Positions 39,701 through 49,990 of a stretch of DNA of 64,000 nt are shown in pieces. Under the pieces are notes generated by a model that searched no databases, was not told the origin of the DNA, and saw nothing but the letters and a program-made list of their open reading frames with translations. The translations under genes and the position numbers were made by a program. Each line of letters opens with the position of its first letter. The first letter of the stretch is position 1. The stretch is taken from assembly GCF_905147365.1 (NCBI RefSeq), contig NC_056418.1, positions 4,587,262-4,651,261 on the forward strand. Reading direction: 5' to 3'. The DNA is from Aricia agestis. Taxonomy: Eukaryota; Arthropoda; Insecta; Lepidoptera; Lycaenidae.

Positions 39701-42700
39701 AGGTTTATAATTTTAGGTAGATATAGATTTTTTTTAATTATCGCTTGACAAACTCGAGTCTCGATCTAAAAGACTATGAAATGGTATAATATGGTAGTGA
39801 TGATGATGATGATGATGATGAAGAATGTAATTTGCATAGTAGCATATGCTTTCTGTTCTTAAAACAACGCCGAAACTCCCAAACTTGTATCTATAAAGAA
39901 TCAGGAATTCTCTCAGCACCTTCCGAACCACGGTATACCAGGTATATCTCGGTGCAAAATCTTACTTGTTGGTAGCATATGCTTAGAATACTTCTCACGA
40001 AACCGAAGTCACCATATGTTTCCCTATAAGTTTTGAGGAGTTCCCTCGATTACTTATGGATCCTTCATCAGATCACCACTTTTCTGAATATAATACCAAA
40101 TTGGGATGATACCCTATATACCAAAAGAAAAATTTTGAAAATCGGTTAACAAACGGCGGAGTAATCGTTGAATATAAGAAAACGAACATAACACCTCCCC
40201 CATTTTGAAAGTCGGTTAAAATTGTAGCCTATGTGTTATTTATTTAATATTTTAATCAGCACATGAATTGAATAACAAATTTTTTTTCAAATTAATCGTA
40301 GCACCATCTGTCAGGACAAACTAAAATTGAAATAGAATAATATTGAATGCGATGATAGCGCCGTCCGCCGGATCTAATGTAAAACAGTCCAAAATCAACA
40401 ACTCCTTATAAATAAGAAATTAATTGAAAAAACATTTTCCAGTAGACCAAACTGTAAATCTAAACCATTCTCGAATCTCCATGAACACACACAAAAAATT
40501 TCATCAAAATTGGTCCAGTCGTTTAGGAGGAGTTCAGTCACATACACACGCACACAAGAAATATATATATTAAGATAAGCATGATAGTTTTTCCGTAAAG
40601 TGAACTAGAAAAAAATACAGGTTGTGGAATATACTAGGGCTCGCTTCGCTCGCCCTGATAAGTTCTGCTGAGGCTGTCGAGTCGCATATAAACTGAAAAT
40701 TATTTTCGCTTATCTTAATTTTATGAAACAAATAGATATATGGATAATATTTGAGATATCTATTAGGTAATGAAATATAATTAATAAACAGTTTTTTGTC
40801 AACAAGTCTGATAAAATGTGGTCCAGTGGTTTAGAGCGCGACTCATGAGTCATGACTCGCAGGTCGTGGGTTCGATTCCCGCGTTGGAAACTTGTTATTT
40901 CCAAGTTTCGTTAGGACAACGCAGGCTGATCACCTGATTGTCTGACAAGTAGGATGATCCATGCGTCGGATAGGTATGTAAAAAGTCGGTCCTGCGCCTG
41001 ATCCACGGAGCTAATTTTAATGAAACTGACCACCGTCACCGAAAACCGGTGTGGGAGTTATTATTATTATTAAGTGAGTAGTGAACCTGAGTAGTAATTT
41101 ATGCAAAGTATTCCTTTATGAATTATCATAAGATACTCGTTTAAAGTAATTAATATGAGAATCGAAATATTAACTTTACAATTCGACTGCAGCGGTGATG
41201 CATTGTCTGCGGAACCCAGCTATGTGCGTCACGCTTGGCCAGATTTCAATAGCGGGTCATTGACCGAAACAACGCGTCCTTTGACAGTTCATTTCGCATA
41301 TGGGCTACATGTGCGAAGAGCAAAAAATGAACAACCTACACAGACAAAACAGTTTGACGCTGGCTCAGTTTGTACACATTGTTTTAAACCTTCGATCACT
41401 TAGTGATCGAAGTTTTAAACACACTATGACCCTTATCATAAGCGATAAGACCAATGAACTTCTAAGATTAGGATTTAGTCAATGTAGATTGATATAGATT
41501 TAGACATGATATGAGATAAAAATTCAGAAGCAGGATATTTTGTCTTGGGATTCGCAATAGCCAGCGAGTGGACTAAAATAATAAAGCTCTTGGGAGACAA
41601 AAGTTTGCTCGGAGTAAGATAGAAAAATAAACTTGAGAGGTGTCAAGGGACACCCGGATGGAACGAAGTTATAAAAAAAACAAAAAAGAGAGAGAGAGAC
41701 AGACAGAGAAGAACGTGCTACCGCACGGCTTACAACTATAGCATTTTTGCTATAATATACCGACACTTCTGTGTCATGTCGTTACAACTTTTTTCGTCTA
41801 GCCCTTTCGCAACGCGTGATAAGGAACATCGTTCCAATAAAAATATTCTTGGCTTGCCAGGGCTAATATAACCTACTTAAGTATTTTTTGTAATACAAAA
41901 TTTTATGAAAAGCCTACTTTTGCCGAGAAACCGTTGCATAAATACAGGCTCTACATAACTAACTATAACACTTTAGGGTGTGTAAATGTGGGTGCGTCAC
42001 TTGTATAGAGTTCATTGTAAAAGTAGTAGCGCTGAAAGAATTACTTTTTATATTGGTAAGGGAAAATTCAAGACGTTGAAGCATTTCTCATAGAAACGTA
42101 GAAGTCAAATGTAACTCTTTCAGCTCTACTACTTTTACAGTGAACTCTACTTGTACACAAGATTTTGTTTTGTTACGTATGTATAAAAGATGTCGTTTAG
42201 TACTGACCACATAACGGTCGGTGTTGTCAGCGTCCTGCACCAGATCAGCCAGTAGACAGAATATCCGGAACAGCTTGAACACCGAGTTGTCGCCGAACAC
42301 CGCCTTGTCGCGCGACAACAGCGACTTGCGACACACGAACCAGCTCACCTGGGGAACATAATGGTTTACCTACTTGATTTTGCCCGAGGTTTGTTTATCG
42401 CGAGGTAATCGTACTATCAGAGAAGTTGATTCCTAGGAAGATGGAGGATAGGAGGAGGAAGACGCGCGGGTCGTCGCGAGGCGCCTCGAGGCGCCTCGCG
42501 ACGACCCGCGCGGTCGCGGGAAGCCGCGAGCACTTTCCGCCGACGGTCGCGCGGCGCCTCAAGCACTTTTGAAGTTTTCAAGCGATACTAGAAGTTATAA
42601 GTATGTAAATAAAGTTTAAAACTATTTCACACCAAAAGTGCTCTTCGCGCCGCTGCCGGCCGCTGCCGATCCCGTGTGAATTGGGCCTTAGGGTATGTCC

Positions 42701-45700
42701 ATAACTTTCATCAAAATCGGTTTAGCGATTTTGGGCAGAGAAGGCAGACATGCAGACAAACTTTCGCCTATATAATATCTATCTACTAAGGTCCAATTTC
42801 ACCTACGTCTGTTAGTGTTAAGTTAAAATTTAATGTCTTCTCTTTCATTCATATGAAAAATGAAAGAGGAAACGTGATACTAATTCGAGCATTAACTTCA
42901 GTCGTTGATGAAATGGGACCTAATAGTCCTAGGCTTTGTTATATTTATAGTGTGTGTTTTTTGTAGAGCGTCCGTGGCCTAACCTTTGATTTCGTCCGTC
43001 ACTGGAGGAAACCTGCACATAGTAGGCCCCAGACGTATTAACTAGTTCTTTCCCCTGGACTAGGCCGACTATGATGCGAGAATGCCGTATGCGCTTGGGC
43101 AACCATACGGACATTTAAAAAATCTTGTCCCAGGCACTACAGTATTTGAGGAGTGGTTACTTCGCTCTGAAAAATACTGTATAAATCATCCGTAACGGAT
43201 GTAAAGGCTTAGTTTGTTATATTTGTAGGCTTACCTCACTAATTTTCTTCTCGTACTCTCTGACGAGGGGCAGGTTCATGGTGTTGGGGAGGTTACTGAA
43301 CACCTCATGCTGCAGGTAGTGACGGAACTCGCTGAAGCTCAGCTCCGAAGACGACTTGAAATGATCCAGACCCTTCTCCACACCGTACAGGTCTAGGAGC
43401 GTGCCTAGGTTCGCTGTTAGGACCTGGAAATATGCGAAATATTGTCTATGTTTGTAAGGAAAATATTGGTAAATGAGGTCTTGCCTGATGATATTTAGTT
43501 CATAGTTGCGAAATCAAGTACCTAACTACCTAGCAATTTAAAATGGCGATAGACGTATAAATATCGATTTGGCATTGACGCAGACAACTTGTGGTCTATC
43601 TCACGCATTATTTAGACGAAATGCAGTCGTGAATACTTTTATATTATTTCTAGTATGAAATAAATTACTAGCAAGACTAGTAATTTATTTAATCTGTAAT
43701 CTGTAATCTGTATGTATCTACAAATGTAAATTAGGATATAGGATATATTATAGTCATTTATCCCATAAAACAGAAGGAAAACGAAATATTACTATGCGTT
43801 ACTTTCTAGGACGACTAACACTCACCATCAATGTACCTGAGGTAACCTCGGTAATCTAGATATAATATGAATTATGATATTGTTTAAAATATGAGTTAGG
43901 ACTTAGGTATGTAGTAGAACTATATCTTACCTACAAATATTTGTAATGAGTAAGGTGCAAACATGCTGCATTCTAAGAAATGAGATTGTGTTATCATAAC
44001 ATCATATATTTACTAGCCAGGAACTGCCAAGTATTATACAATCATACAGCTTGTTTGTGCTACTTATTTCGACCTGGGCCTGATTCTCATACATCGAACG
44101 CTTCGATCGCAGTTCGATGAGGCAGACTGAGATCAAATGCGACATTCGAGGCTCATAAGAATTGGTACCTACCGAGTTTCCAGGTGCCGAGAAATTTTCC
44201 GATAAATGTGGATACAGTCTGGCACAAAACAGGAATATACATACCGATAAGAATGAAATCGAACTTTTTCTATAAGCCTTTGTGAGTGTATGGCTGTGCA
44301 CAAGGGCGTACCCAGGATTTCAGCTGGGGGGGCAGCTCATACCTGTTTCGAGAAGATGGTCGGTATATTGAAACAATATACTTAAATCAAACTATCTGAC
44401 TGAAAAGATATTTTGTTTCCTGACATTATGTTATGTTGTAGGTAAGACGTTTTTAATTCCCACTTGCAAAATTGACGCTTATATTGTGTTTTAGATTCGT
44501 AAAGAAAAAAGCCTAGTAGGTGTGCCTAGTGACTCATTCGCGACTCCCAAGTCAGCACTAGAAGAAATCCTTCAACTGTAGAACTGCGCCTAGCCTTTCA
44601 GTAGAGACTAGAGAGCAGTAAGTTGATAATTAGCTAGAACTCTTTGTAGTCTGTTGCTGTGCTGCCTCAAACAGGACTCTATGTTAACGGCATAAGAACC
44701 ACCCTGATACAAAATAATTTTGAATGGATCTTGAATCTTGTACTGGCGTAGCCACGTCTATAAAGTAGTAGCCATGTCAATTCAACGACTAGACGCGACG
44801 CTATTCACGCGGACAAAAATATGAAGCTTTTTTTTTAATGGCCATTTTTAATGGTCATTTGTAATTATGCATCTCTACATTTAGTTTAATTACGTCTTAA
44901 CGCCTGAACCAATTAAGATGAAAATTGGTTTGGAGGTATTTTGAGTTTCGGGTTCTTAATCCGAAATACATCATAGAAAAGTAGAAGACATAGAAAAGTT
45001 TTTACCACAATTATTGTTCGCAGGCAACATCTAGTAGAGTGTAGATTATAATGTCCTTTGGGACATAAATATACAGGGTGTAACAAAAACAAGTGATAAT
45101 ACTTTAGGGCCTGTACGTGTTCCTTGTAGAGAGTTCACTGTGAAAGTAGCAGCGCTGAAAGACCAAATTTTTTTTTCACTTTTGTATGGGGAAACTTGTG
45201 ACGCTCGGGCCGTTGCCCATACAAAAGTGAAAAAAATTTTTCGTTTTTCAGCGCTGCTACTTTCACAGTGAACTCTTTACAAGGAACATGTACACACCCT
45301 AAAGTATTATCACTTATTTTTGTTACACACTGTATATAGGTACCCGACAGTTTAGACCAGTGATTCCCAAAGTGGGCCAGGTACACCCCCAAGGGTCCAC
45401 GTGAGACTAGACGGGGGTCTACGTTGGCCCTGACAATTTAAAATGGGGGTCCACAATTATTGTAGGCAGGGTCTATGTAAATTAATGAGGTTAGCAGTTG
45501 TTTATTCATATTCCATGTAGGTAAATTGATTAGGTTAGCTTTTATGTAGATAGGCTTGATTTGTCTTATTAGAAAGCATAGGCAAAGGATGGTCATCAAA
45601 TAATTTGATCAGAAGCGTGCTCAAAATTGTATGTCGCGTGTCATTGGTTAGCCACCCCTGGCTTTTGGAATAGGCGGATAATTGTTTGTAAAGCACAGCA

Positions 45701-48700
45701 ATTGTTACTAAATAATCCCTAGATCGCGGATTCTTGAAAATCTATTCAATATTGTTCAAGTTTCATGGATTAGTATTGTACGGTACGGGGGTGTTTCAAT
45801 GGGTCTGCGGTATGCTCCAACACTTGAAAAGTGGGCCACGAAACAAAGGAGTTTGGGAACCTCTGGTTTAGACCCCAAAAATATGCCTTTTACCTTTACA
45901 TTTCATCGCTCTGATGCGAACGGCGAACGCTCCGACCTTTGCATAGTAGGTCATTTTTGGGACGCGCCTTTTAAATGCTCTACTTAATCCCCTCGTTAAT
46001 AAAATGTTTGCACTTTGTAAATATATTATTGATAAACGCAATGTTTTGTATAAATGTCTAATGTGTAATATCTGTATACACATTGTAAAATGCAGATTTA
46101 GTATTAGAGGTAGAGTAATCTATACTAATATTATAAAGCTATAGACTTAAGAGTATCTCACGAACGATTTGACCGATTTTTATATCATCTGTTATATTAG
46201 ATATAGAGTAGACCTCGGGGAAGGTCATAGCCTAATTTTTTGCGGGGAAAACGTACTGTTTTCGCGTATACCTATTACCTATCTTGTTTATACGGGCAAA
46301 GCCGCGCGGAACGTCCAGTGACTATGACAGTATATCAGATAAAGACTTTCGCCATACTACCAAGTCTAGTGAATTTGATCCACTATTTATCAACTTACAA
46401 CACTAGCACGGATTAGTCACCGTATTTTGTAAACACGTTTGGGTGACGTGTCTGCCGAAGATCTCTCGCCTACTTACTGTATTAGTGATTTTGTCTAAGG
46501 ATTTCTAAAATGATCTTTATGTGGTTGGAATAAAGGCCAACCACACAAAGATCATTTTAGAAACTGCGACAACTCAGAAGTCAGACTATGGATGTGAAGA
46601 AACAGATTCTATGATTCACACAATTTCTAAGGGATTTGTAATTTGTAACTTGTATAATATGTAGATACATGATATAACTGTTTAGTATTTGGATTTTGGA
46701 CATTCCTTAAAATACTGTTCTGCATTCCGCAGACCGCAGGAGATCAGGAACTCCCACTGTGGATAGGTATCAACTATCAACGTAGGACGGTAGGACTGGC
46801 TGCGCCCGAGAGGACGGTAAATGGAAGCCCATTTACCATCTTTCCCTACCGTCCTACGTTGGTAGTTGGTACCTATCCGCTGTGGCCCGGTGGGAGTAGG
46901 TACTTAGCTCTAGCCACTAAAATTCAACGGTACTCTAACATCACGCGGTCCTTGCCGGAGCCAACGGCCACAAGAACATCAAGACATCCGCGACTCCATA
47001 ATAGGCCCTTACATGGGCGTACGCAGGTTTTTTTTTTTTTAATGAAATAAGGGGGCAAATGAGCAAACGGGTCACCTGATGGAAAGCAACTTCCGTCGCC
47101 CATGGACACGCACAGCATCAGAAGAGCTGCAGGTGTGTTGCCGGCCTTTTAAGAGGGAATAGGGTAATAGGGGAGGGTAGGGCAGGGAAGGGAATAGGGG
47201 AGGGTAGGGAAGGGAATAGGGGATCGGGCCTCCGGTAAACTCACTCACTCGGCGAAACACAGCGCAAGCGCTGTTTCACGCCGGTTTTCTGTGAGAACGT
47301 GGTATTTCTCCGGTCGAGCGGGCCCATTCGTGCCGAAGCATGGCTCTCCCACGTATTAACACGTATTACCCAGGTTCTGGGCCAGGGGGCAAAGGCAAAT
47401 CGATTTATTACGTCTTCTGTAAAAGAATCGCTCATATCTTTTATAAGTTCTCTATAAAAGTAATTCTCTATAAAAGATATAAGATACCTAGTAGGGACGT
47501 CAACATGATCTCCCTCGTTACGCCCATGGGAAGAAAAATAAATATTTTTTATAAGTAAGTAGGTAATTAAATTGTTTCACAATCTATATAAGCTGGTAGA
47601 GTTTAATGCGACTAGCTAATCTTATCATAGTTTTGTCGTATTCCCCAAAATACTTTATCCTAATTTCTAAACTAGCTCATGAACATCAACTGCTTATAAA
47701 CTTAAATTTTGATCCTACGTAGTGACTTCTGTGTAACTTTTATTACGAGTACGTCTCTACTCTATCATCTACGACTATGTAAAACTTACTTCTCCATAGA
47801 GATTAATTATTATCGCAAAGAGATTGATATATTTTTTTTTTATGAAATAAGGGGGCAAACGAGCAAACGGGTCACCTGATGGAAAGCAACTTCCGTCGCC
47901 CATGGACACTCGCAGCATCAGAAGAGCTGCAGGTACGTTGCCGGCCTTTGAAGAGGGAATAGGGTAATAGGGGAGGATAGGGATGGGAAGGGAAGGGAAT
48001 AGGGGAGGGTAGGAAAGAGAATAGGGTAGGGGATTGGGCCTCCGGTAAACTCACTCACTCGGCGAAACACAGCGCAAGCGCTGTTTCACGCCGGTTTTCT
48101 GTGAGAACGTGGTATTTCTCCGGTCGAGCCGGCCCATTCGTGCCGAAGCATGGCTCTCCCACGTATAAATATTATTAAGTATGAACCTACAATTATAAGA
48201 AAACATTTTTAATCAAGGATGAGCTTTAACCCAGACTGGGGCTAGTGGCTCCACAATATACAAACGTATGGTCACACCCTCTGCATCGATTTGGCACACC
48301 CATAGGTCCTATTAAGGTTTATAGCTTGAAGTTATTACTTTACTCCCATTACCTTGTAATTTGCCTTAACTGACTATACAGGATGTAACAAAAATAAGTG
48401 ATAATACTTTAGGGTGTGTACGTGTTCCTTGTAGACTACAATGTAGAGAGTTCCGTATGAAAGTAGCAGCGCTGAAATGCCAAATTTCAAAAAATTCTTC
48501 TTTCAGCGCTGCTACTTTCACAGTGAACTCTACAAGGAACGCGTACACACCCTAAAGTATTATCACTTATTTTTGTTACATACTGTAGATGTCATTTACT
48601 TCGCTTAAAAGGTGATATTATTCATATTAAGTATCTAGTTATTAACTTTGCTCCGTTTTATTACATTTTGATTAATATATAAATAAAGCTCGGTTATACC

Positions 48701-49623
48701 TATGCTTCAGCCCTGCAGGTTACTACTGCTTAATTTATCTTAAATTTATTAAATTTTGATAAAGATAACGGCAAACACCTCTGTTTTAGGTCTTGCGCTG
48801 CCACTGCCTCTGTATTACCTAAGGACTAAAGTAATGAATGATCTTTGATCTTTCGTTCGTTCTCAAAATGACATCTTACCGACTTCTTAAAGGGAGGAAG
48901 AGTTGTTTTTATTATGAGTTGTATTTAATATGAAAGGCAGTTTGGAGAATGCATTTAGGTAGGACTTATGACCTCGCACGGTTGTGTCTTGCGACTTGCA
49001 AGGCCAGACACGGCAAAAGGTGTTGGTTCACACATATGACAAAGTTGCATTTATAATATTGTCCTTATATGGTAAAAACTCAAACATACGAGGATTTTCC
49101 ACTTGTCTAGGGGGGCTGGATTGTAGCGGATTGAAAACACCCTATATTTACTGCCGAGGAACCAATTATTATACCTATTGATTATTACTATACTATCATC
49201 TCGAATACTTACTTAGTTCATTAATTTAGGCAAAACAAATTTAGTAAGTATATCCAGGACATAATATTTTGAAATCAGGTTACAGAATTTGAATTTTTGG
49301 TCAATCTGTAAGGTTACATACCTATTACCTAATTGAAATTTTACGAGAAATAAGTGTTCGTATAATGTGGTCGAAAACGTTGTACCTTAGTTGTCGTGTA
49401 AAAATTCGCACATAACTTGAAGACATTGTCATAAAACAATCAACATACCAATTATCCGGAACAAAAACACTAGAAGTTGCAACTTTCGCACCTTTAGCGG
49501 CTACAGCCCTTATAAGGACAAGAATATTACCTTCAGCTTAGATTTATGCACAAAATCATTATTCTGCAGTGAGTCGAACGCGTGCCATAAGCAGTTCGTG
49601 ACGTTTTTCAACAGCACCGACAT
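27763..49623 (-). CDS. DEF6/SWAP-70-like PH-domain protein
   Basis: Ten exons, listed 5' to 3' on the minus strand: 49531-49623, 43235-43423, 42208-42348, 33000-33239, 32026-32255, 30982-31171, 30261-30397, 30042-30178, 29623-29747 and 27763-27906. They join in phase to 541 aa (SWAP-70 is about 585). These are phosphoinositide-binding, actin-linked Rho-family GTPase regulators of the cytoplasm and membrane ruffles. The order matches the family: an N-terminal EF-hand-like part (CLWHAFDSLQNNDFVHKSKL, residues 11-30), a helical part to about 221, a PH domain at about 222-318 (GYLFKRGYLLPTMREYWCVL) and a long charged coiled coil to about 494. A tail follows (RRAISFVPTSKSSSDTLIDI). The insect tail is short. 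Introns 1 and 3 (6.1 and 9.0 kb) are full of transposons. Confidence 0.9.
27997..29511. mobile_element. 1.5-kb DNA transposon with internal inverted duplication
   Basis: The ends gggccgttcataaaatacgt and acgtattttatgaacggtcc are inverted. Inside, arms of about 180 bp at 28882-29058 and 29300-29478 are inverted copies of each other (gccgagtgtgacaagatgtg...). On the minus strand 28810-28220 shows a decayed coding stretch (IPDGFFPPPIK, VNSDDGTFINNIFARLAVKL) broken by stops. The superfamily is not recognised. It lies in intron 9 of the DEF6-like gene. Confidence 0.65.
29945..29982. repeat. Short perfect hairpin
   Basis: aagctgagactgaata and tattcagtctcagctt are exact inverted copies around a 3-4 base loop. 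It lies in intron 8 of the DEF6-like gene. Confidence 0.7.
30475..30540. repeat. Near-perfect palindrome
   Basis: acactttccttgcacttatt...ccactttatt pairs with aataaagtgg...aataagttcaaggaaactgt, with two or three mismatches and no real loop. It lies in intron 6 of the DEF6-like gene. Confidence 0.7.
30906..30954. repeat. Palindrome next to exon 6 of the DEF6-like gene
   Basis: ctacgaataataaaactaag and cttagtttttattattcgta are inverted around gtttc. It ends 27 bp from the exon 6 donor. Confidence 0.7.
31273..31460 (-). mobile_element. LINE 3'-end fragment, relative of 5444-5660
   Basis: Read on the minus strand it ends in gcgcatcaaaaaaaa. It shares gtgggactct and acccactaaaacc blocks with the other copy. 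Confidence 0.45.
32408..32681 (-). mobile_element. Lepidopteran SINE (copy 4)
   Basis: Tail-first copy with a shortened pyrimidine core. Head motif ctccggtcgagccggcccat is intact. Confidence 0.8.
33440..34015 (+). pseudogene. LINE ORF1 remnant
   Basis: The residues PLYISRLHWSMEVEDVVDYI, KKTSLHLRVERLQSRHKVNF and (in another frame) FEAEEFWPTDVVYRRFRGRL fit the RRM-like end of arthropod LINE ORF1 proteins. A frameshift after NFSS and stops break it. The 3' end is aaataaataaataaa. It lies in intron 3 of the DEF6-like gene, antisense to it. Confidence 0.65.
34628..35755. mobile_element. 1.1-kb element with CAGTGTTGCCAACTT ends
   Basis: cagtgttgccaactt and aagttggcaacactg are exact inverted ends. 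No coding frame and no clean target duplication are seen. A smaller inverted repeat (tccctatgttttttttt / aaagaaaacataggga) lies inside. Confidence 0.7.
36200..36553. mobile_element. Harbinger-like MITE, TTA duplication
   Basis: The ends ggcccgattcgaccaaac and gtttggtcgaatccgccc are inverted. TTA lies at 36197-36199 and 36554-36556. The element is 354 bp long. Confidence 0.75.
36841..36980. mobile_element. Harbinger-like MITE, TAA duplication
   Basis: The ends gccccaatttcaccaacg and cgttggtgaaattggggc are inverted and flanked by TAA. A second copy lies at 42790-42920. Confidence 0.8.
37074..37247. mobile_element. hAT MITE, 8-bp duplication CAAGAATG
   Basis: The ends cagtgacggattaa and ttaatccgtcactg are inverted. 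CAAGAATG lies at 37066-37073 and 37248-37255. gaattgcttagggcatcaag repeats inside. The element is 174 bp long. Confidence 0.85.
37525..37610 (-). mobile_element. Helitron, 3' half; 5' half at 38975-39071
   Basis: gacttgcgccaaaattcgtt...ccctttagcgggact matches the Helitron 3' half. The rest of the same Helitron (aaagtatcttcatatc, atcaaaatcgattcagcgg, cacattttcgcatttata) follows after 38974. The 1.36 kb between them is inserted sequence. Confidence 0.65.
37653..38732 (+). mobile_element. P-element-like transposon with THAP domain, internally deleted
   Basis: The terminal inverted repeats 37653-37683 and 38702-38732 are 31 bp long and agree at 30 of 31 positions (cttcgatcactaatatacaa...). Perfect 8-bp duplications AATAATCA flank it (37645-37652 and 38733-38740). 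The 1,080 bp carry only a two-exon THAP domain. 31-bp TIRs, 8-bp duplications and an N-terminal THAP domain are together the plan of the P superfamily. A full copy would be near 3 kb, so the catalytic part seems lost. Confidence 0.75.
37776..38266 (+). CDS. THAP zinc-finger domain protein, truncated (transposon-borne)
   Basis: Exons 37776-37852 and 38128-38266 join in phase to 71 aa. The THAP (C2CH) zinc finger is readable: MSQCSFNNC gives C4-x4-C9, then FP at 27-28, W37, and C59-x2-H62 (VVCSKHL). C9 to C59 is 49 residues, within the family range. The usual C-terminal AVPTIF-like box is missing because the frame ends YSMYTRIF-stop. It binds DNA in related proteins. The reading frame starts 123 bp inside a 31-bp-TIR transposon, as in P-element transposases, where THAP is N-terminal. 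No transposase catalytic domain follows. The gene could be a dead remnant or a short repressor-like product. A further exon via the GT at 38249 is possible but not found. Confidence 0.7.
39436..39690 (-). mobile_element. Short Helitron-like repeat (second type)
   Basis: The end ctag is followed by atgtcccgcgcggcttcgcc, then ttctcgataaatga, atctatctaacactgaga and aaatcggacctgtagtttc. It matches the fragment at 1-150. Confidence 0.6.
39797..39822. repeat. (GAT)n microsatellite
   Basis: Eight GAT/TGA units in a row. Confidence 0.85.
40260..40585 (-). mobile_element. RTE-like LINE 3' region
   Basis: aatttcatcaaaattggtcc...agtcgtttaggaggagttca...cacatacacacgcacaca is a tail block common in RTE-type LINEs of arthropods. 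No coding part is left. Orientation is uncertain. Confidence 0.4.
40810..41073 (+). mobile_element. tRNA-derived SINE
   Basis: The head contains A box tggtccagtggtt and a perfect B box ggttcgattcc, spaced as in a tRNA gene. A tRNA-unrelated body (aacgcaggctgatcacctga) follows, and the end reads gtgggagttattattatta. The tail block gaccaccgtcaccgaaa also ends the LINE remnant near 25370. It lies in intron 3 of the DEF6-like gene, antisense. Confidence 0.8.
41388..41415. repeat. Short palindrome
   Basis: ccttcgatcact and agtgatcgaag face each other with no loop, flanked by ttaaa and tttaa. Confidence 0.7.
41960..42178. mobile_element. Family A snap-back MITE, decayed copy
   Basis: ttagggtgtgtaaatgtggg, agtagtagcgctgaaaga, then ctttcagctctactactttt and gttttgttac are worn versions of family A. 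It ends 30 bp from exon 3 of the DEF6-like gene. Confidence 0.7.
42384..42781 (-). mobile_element. Helitron split by a fold-back insertion with a 50-bp GC palindrome
   Basis: Helitron parts are gtttgtttatcgcgaggtaa (left) and catcaaaatcggtttagcga onwards (right, 42709-42781). The insert, about 42413-42685, contains the perfect palindrome 42463-42512 and shares aagtttaaaact and gcaagcactttt-like blocks with 21783-22035. It lies in intron 2 of the DEF6-like gene. Confidence 0.65.
42790..42920. mobile_element. Harbinger-like MITE, second copy
   Basis: Same family as 36841-36980 (cacctacgtctgttagtgtt, ttctctttcattcat). TAA duplications lie at 42787-42789 and 42921-42923. Confidence 0.8.
44304..44495. 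mobile_element. MITE fragment of the GGGCGTACCCAGG family
   Basis: gggcgtacccaggatttcag, acctgtttcgagaagatggt and ttaattcccacttgcaaaat are the inverse of parts of 21495-21751. The right end is lost. Confidence 0.65.
45074..45332. mobile_element. Family A snap-back MITE, copy 2
   Basis: cagggtgtaacaaaaacaag to cttatttttgttacacactg with TA at both sides; the rest is one long hairpin. It lies in intron 1 of the DEF6-like gene. Confidence 0.85.
45358..45865. mobile_element. hAT-like element, 8-bp duplication GTTTAGAC
   Basis: The ends cagtgattcccaaag and tttgggaacctctg are inverted. GTTTAGAC lies at 45350-45357 and 45866-45873. The element is 508 bp long with no coding frame, so it is non-autonomous. 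Confidence 0.85.
46119..46318 (+). mobile_element. Short Helitron-like repeat (second type)
   Basis: tctatactaatattataaag starts it and gcaaagccgcgcggaacgtc ends it. The terminal ctag is changed to ccag. Confidence 0.55.
46500..46563. repeat. Hairpin repeat
   Basis: tttctaaaatgatctttatg and caaagatcattttagaaa are inverted around gtggttggaataaaggccaac. Confidence 0.7.
46762..46879. repeat. Fold-back repeat
   Basis: Left arm ggataggtatcaactatcaa...cgtaggacggtagg and right arm cctaccgtcctacg...ggtagttggtacctatcc are inverted around a loop of about 50 bases, itself with an inner inverted repeat ggtaaatgg/ccatttacc. Confidence 0.7.
47015..47525. mobile_element. MITE interrupted by a SINE
   Basis: gggcgtacgcagg at the left and ttacgccc at the right bound a relative of 24190-24471 (tacccaggttctgggccagg, gacgtcaacatgat). 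A SINE at 47029-47356 sits just inside the left end. Confidence 0.7.
47029..47356 (-). mobile_element. Lepidopteran SINE (copy 5)
   Basis: Nearly full-length with a T-rich tail at the left, a long gggaataggg core and the head ctctcccacgta at the right. Confidence 0.85.
47831..48166 (-). mobile_element. Lepidopteran SINE (copy 6)
   Basis: Full-length copy in the same orientation as copy 5, only about 500 bp away. Confidence 0.85.
48379..48585. mobile_element. Family A snap-back MITE, copy 3
   Basis: caggatgtaacaaaaataag to cttatttttgttacatactg with TA at both sides. The hairpin loop is shortened. Confidence 0.85.
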
Positions 49624-49990
49624 TTTGCACGACCGGCCGACGCGACGGCGAAAGATACACTGAGTTGAGGGCGACGGAAGTAAGATAATGCTGATATCAT
49701 AATTACACAGTATAAAATATACAGTAGACTCAAAAGTGTCCTGTAAGGTTGCGTAAGTCCTGGAAATAAAACTCTATGATGGACTAAGACGATCAATACT
49801 CATTACCTACAGGCCATCCATGATCCACATAGCTGCAGCCAACCGGTAATCAAAAAGTTAATTTCCTTAATCTTAGGTCGATGCAATTTGGAAAAATTAA
49901 AGCAAGTTAAAATTAATCGTTACTTAAAATAACAAGATTAAAAATATCTTGTCACGTACTACGTCTAGTACAAATATGGCTCACTGTATA

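Noticed and set aside
40812..40890. tRNA gene
   Set aside because: A and B boxes are present but the acceptor stem does not close, and the sequence continues into a SINE body with a TTA tail.
47241..47435. Open frames over SINE copies (also near 3000, 32600, 50500, 52750)
   Set aside because: All fall on the same SINE consensus in various frames; they mirror each other and not a protein family.
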